The notes under the pieces are model-generated. The model was not told where the DNA came from and did no database searches. It saw only the letters and a list, made by a program, of their open reading frames with translations. From Acidobacteriaceae bacterium (GTDB taxonomy: Bacteria > Acidobacteriota > Terriglobia > Terriglobales > Acidobacteriaceae), in NCBI GenBank assembly GCA_003140705.1, contig PLKU01000405.1, forward strand, positions 1,631 to 11,102: a DNA stretch of 9,472 nt. Direction: 5' to 3'. Every line of letters starts with the position of its first letter. Within the stretch, counting starts at the first letter, position 1. Positions 7,064 through 9,472 of the stretch are shown one piece after another. A program made the translations under genes and the position numbers.

Positions 7064-8206
7064 ATGAAATATAAGCGCGCACGCGTGTTTCTTCTGCTTG
7101 CCGCAACATTGCCGGTCTCACTCTTTGCCCAGGCCATCGCAGGGAATGCAGATAACGGCTCAACCACAACGGAGAAAGCAGAGGTATCCGCTGAGGTTGC
7201 CGCTCTCAATAGCAACGCACCGGCAACCCCAAGTGACCCACTCAGTGCCGCAGATGGCGGGCCACAGTCGAATGCTCCCGCCCAGAAGCCCGCGCCATCC
7301 AAGGCCGATTCGACCTCGGACGGACCGCCGATCCAGGGCAGCATGGTCGGATACATTGACAATGCAGTTGTCGGTTCGGAGGTCCGCGTGCGGTTTGACG
7401 CCGGCTTTGGCGATAGTCAACCTGACCTCGCCGAGTTCTTCTATGCGCAATGCGGTTGCGATGGCGGCACGGCAGCGGGCCCAAAGCCAGGCCTGGCAAC
7501 GAACCTGAATTTCCAGCAACTCTACCTGCGTGGGGAATACGCCCCAAAGAAGTTTCTCTCGTTCATTTTTGAATTGCCGTTGCGGTTCATTCAGCCAATT
7601 AGCTTCGCCCCGGCGACCGTTTCCAGTGCCAGCCCAGGCTTCGGCAATCAAGGCGGCGTTTCGGACGTCTCTGCGGGATTCAAACTGGCTGCGGTGGCTT
7701 CAAAGCAGCAGTACGTCACGCTCCAGCTTGTTGCGACCTTTCCTTCGGGTGATTCCGGCAAGGGACTGGGAACCGACCACTACACCGTCGCGCCTTCGCT
7801 GCTTTATTACCGGAAAGTGAGCGATAGGTTTTCCCTGGAAGGGCAATTTGGCGATTCTCATCCAATAGGCGGCGATACTCCGGGGTTCGCAGGGGACGTG
7901 GTTGAATATGGCGTGGGGCCAAGCTACGTTGCATATAAGAGCGACAAGGTGCAGTTCGCCCCTGTGCTCGAACTCGTTGGCTGGAGAATTTTCGGGGGCG
8001 AGTGGAACAACGCAGCACACCTCGGAGTTGTTCCAGGATTGCCTCTCGATTCAGCAGACGGCGCCAACATCGTCAATCTGAAAGGCGGGGCTCGGACCTC
8101 CATTGGAAAGAATCAATCTTTCTATGTGGGCTATGGCCACGCTTTGACCACGGCTAATGTCTGGTACAAGCAGATTCTCCGGATCGAGTACCGCCGCACC
8201 TTTTGA
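7064..8206 (+). CDS. Outer-membrane beta-barrel protein (phenol-degradation MetA-like/transporter type)
   Basis: A 380-residue exported protein. ATG 7064 is preferred because it directly starts a signal peptide: MKYKRAR, a hydrophobic core, and a site near SLFAQA (about 19-24). A TTG at 7049 in frame adds five residues; no clear ribosome site precedes either. Residues 25-92 are a low-complexity linker rich in Ala, Pro, Ser, Thr and Asp. From about 93 the chain alternates polar and hydrophobic residues with aromatic girdles and turns such as LRGEYAPKKFLSFIFELPLRF, KQQYVTLQLVATFP and YGVGPSYVAYKSDKVQFAPVLE, as in a 10-14-strand barrel. It ends in ILRIEYRRTF, with the C-terminal Phe expected by the BAM machinery. 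A CGC motif at 130-132 lies in a likely extracellular loop. Role unknown: porin-like uptake or surface structure. It is intact, unlike the genes on either side. Confidence 0.75.
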   Translation: MKYKRARVFLLLAATLPVSLFAQAIAGNADNGSTTTEKAEVSAEVAALNSNAPATPSDPLSAADGGPQSNAPAQKPAPSKADSTSDGPPIQGSMVGYIDNAVVGSEVRVRFDAGFGDSQPDLAEFFYAQCGCDGGTAAGPKPGLATNLNFQQLYLRGEYAPKKFLSFIFELPLRFIQPISFAPATVSSASPGFGNQGGVSDVSAGFKLAAVASKQQYVTLQLVATFPSGDSGKGLGTDHYTVAPSLLYYRKVSDRFSLEGQFGDSHPIGGDTPGFAGDVVEYGVGPSYVAYKSDKVQFAPVLELVGWRIFGGEWNNAAHLGVVPGLPLDSADGANIVNLKGGARTSIGKNQSFYVGYGHALTTANVWYKQILRIEYRRTF

Positions 8207-8314
8207 TCAGCTGCACGTCCACGGCCCCGCTGGACGTAGAGAATCCCAGCTCAACGCTGGCATCACACGCAAGTCCTGAAACATCGGAGAAAGACCAATG
8301 CTGGCGTCATCAAG

Positions 8315-8904
8315 ATGCACACGGCTGGTCTTGGAGATCAAATCATCGTTTCAGAAATTCAAAACGAGGCTGGCAGCCTCCAGACGAATCCGGATTCACT
8401 GATCACCCTGAAAGCGGCCAGCATTAGCGATTCGATTATTGGCGCGATCCTCGCAAAAAACAGCAATAACAAAAAGCCGGCGGCGGCTCCTGCTCCCACA
8501 TATGGGCCCGCGGTCGCGCCAGTTCAGCCCGCTCCTCCGGCGCCGGAGCCCGCAGTGGAGGACGTCCAGGCTTCGGCGCGGCCAGCCGCTCCGCAACACA
8601 AGCAACCTATTGTGTTTATTGAATCAAAGAGTTCAGGGACAAATCTGAACGTGGACAAGAACCAGTCGTTGGAGATGGCGAAGGATTTCGGGAAGGACTG
8701 CCCCGGCATACAGATATCGATGCAACAGGCATTGACTACCACATTGTCTTGAATCATATCGAGTCGGGTTTCCATGGTGAGAACCAAATCGAGGTTGCGA
8801 ACGCGAACGGCGTCCTGATCTCAAACGCGAAGCAGGGCGGCAGCATCGAATCAGACTCCAAGAAGATGTGCCAGGCAATTCTTGCTGATTGGGCGAGGGA
8901 ATAG
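8315..8904 (+). pseudogene. Small two-part acidobacterial protein of unknown function, split by a frameshift
   Basis: The first frame (ATG 8315 to TGA at 8753) has a helical module, HTAGLGDQIIVSEIQ...LITLKAASISDSIIGAILAK, typical of acidobacterial exported proteins. A Lys/Pro/Ala-rich linker follows (about 8460-8610), then the start of a second domain (VFIESKSSG...DFGKDCPGIQISMQQA). The expected continuation, IDYHIVLNHIESGF through MCQAILADWARE and a TAG at 8902-8904, is in another frame from 8731. One base is missing near 8730-8731. The family core CP...(A)DY...LxHE, then a Cys-containing tail, is recovered only when the frames are joined. The family-like sequence TNAGVIK extends the first frame upstream to about 8294, but no signal peptide or good start is visible. 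GGAG (8286-8289) is best placed for an out-of-frame ATG at 8298, so the 5' end may also be damaged. Function unknown. Confidence 0.72.
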
Positions 8905-8956
8905 TTCTACACCTGGCCCACATCTGTCTTCGGGTGTTGGCACAGTTTGTCAACGG

Positions 8957-9472
8957 CTAATGCTTGTCGATCCACTGGCGCAGCGTGGTCACCCTGGCCC
9001 GCAGATCGTCCAGCGCGGGACTTGGTTTGGCCAGTTCGTCGGTTAGATCGCGGGCACTGTCGCTGGCTTTTGCTGCCAGTGAAAACTGGTGGTCGCTTCC
9101 CAGCGTCAGCGCCAGGTTGTTATAGTTGACCAGACCGGAAGGATCGAGGCGAATCGACTCCTGCGTCTCAGGAATCGCCTGATCGTATTGCCCTAAAGAA
9201 GCGTAGTTGGCCGCGAGGTTCCCATGAGGCACCGAGTCCAGCGGATAGCTTTGCGACCAAAGCTGGTAGGTTTGCGCTTCTTTCTCGAGTTCGCCTGTAA
9301 CGACGTAATAGTAGTTTGCGGAAATCCTCAGCTTTTCGCGTTCGCTGACCCGGTCGCGCAGTTCGTATGCCTTCTTCAGGTTTTCAGCGGCGCGGCTGGG
9401 CTGTCCGAGGTTGGCGTAATCGAGCCCGAGCAGTGCATAAGCCAGGGCAAAGTTGGGATCGAGTTCGATCGC
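8957..9472 (-). CDS. TPR-repeat protein, C-terminal part (5' end beyond the window)
   Basis: The frame is open from the right edge of the window to a TAG at 8959-8957, giving 171 visible residues. It holds tetratricopeptide repeats: AIELDPNFALAYALLGLDYANLG, then a segment ELRDRVSEREKLRISANYYY, and VPHGNLAANYASLGQYDQAI with ESIRLDPSG. The middle segment is characteristic, as far as I recall, of the C-terminal TPR arrays attached to acidobacterial Ser/Thr protein kinases or CadC-like winged-helix regulators. Which head domain this one has lies outside the window. After the last repeat the chain ends within about 60 residues (DLTDELAKPSPALDDLRARV), shorter than I would expect for such arrays. 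TPRs mediate protein-protein binding. The GTG at 9232 is an internal Val, not the start. It converges with the preceding plus-strand gene across a 52-bp gap. Confidence 0.82.
   Translation of the reverse strand, partial: AIELDPNFALAYALLGLDYANLGQPSRAAENLKKAYELRDRVSEREKLRISANYYYVVTGELEKEAQTYQLWSQSYPLDSVPHGNLAANYASLGQYDQAIPETQESIRLDPSGLVNYNNLALTLGSDHQFSLAAKASDSARDLTDELAKPSPALDDLRARVTTLRQWIDKH

Noticed and set aside
8161..8300. An open frame with LLISC, lipobox-like, overlapping the end of the barrel gene and ending near the small-protein start, as a candidate missing N-terminus.
   Set aside because: It has no ATG or GTG start with a ribosome site, and joining it to the TNAGVIK frame would need another frameshift that nothing else supports.
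9297..9322. GTAACG-N16-CGGA on the plus strand, another near-match to the ECF promoter.
   Set aside because: It lies inside the coding sequence of the minus-strand TPR protein, faces no plus-strand gene, and has mismatches in both boxes.

Overview
The window looks like a chromosomal segment of an Acidobacteriota (Terriglobia-like) bacterium. This rests on gene content: a secreted lactonase-like propeller, an outer-membrane barrel with an Ala/Pro/Ser-rich N-terminal linker, TPR repeats of the acidobacterial ELRDRVSEREK type, and a small two-part protein with a CP...DY core. GC-rich coding sequence agrees. No RNA genes, insertion sequences, CRISPR arrays or phage genes were seen.

Layout. (1) 42-1646, minus: a CocE/NonD-type serine hydrolase with its full catalytic triad, interrupted by one in-frame TAA. 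(2) 1926-3283, minus: an intact two-gene operon, an ECF sigma factor overlapping by 4 nt a six-helix NrsF/DUF1109-like membrane anti-sigma factor. (3) 3284-3513: a divergent control region with two back-to-back copies of the sigma-F-type promoter GTAAC(C/T)-N16-CGAA, one for each flanking gene. (4) 3514-4593, plus: a secreted beta-propeller-like protein. (5) 4594-5000: a hairpin and possible short or decayed ORFs on the minus strand. (6) 5001-6202, minus: a major-facilitator transporter broken by a 1-nt frameshift and a nearby TAG. (7) 6203-7063: a long gap without a convincing gene. (8) 7064-8206, plus: an intact outer-membrane beta-barrel protein. (9) 8315-8904, plus: a small protein of acidobacterial type, broken by a frameshift. 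(10) 8957-9472, minus: the C-terminal part of a TPR protein that runs off the window.

The centre of interest is the sigma/anti-sigma/propeller cassette. Both promoters match the motif I recall for Caulobacter SigF (ECF16), with exactly 16 nt between the boxes. The anti-sigma factor has a cysteine pair 50 residues apart, the same spacing I recall for Caulobacter NrsF. The simplest model is an autoregulated sensor of thiol-reactive stress (heavy metal or oxidant) whose most local target is an exported propeller protein. Around this intact cassette, three genes carry four disabling changes, so the region is either decaying locally or the assembly carries small errors.
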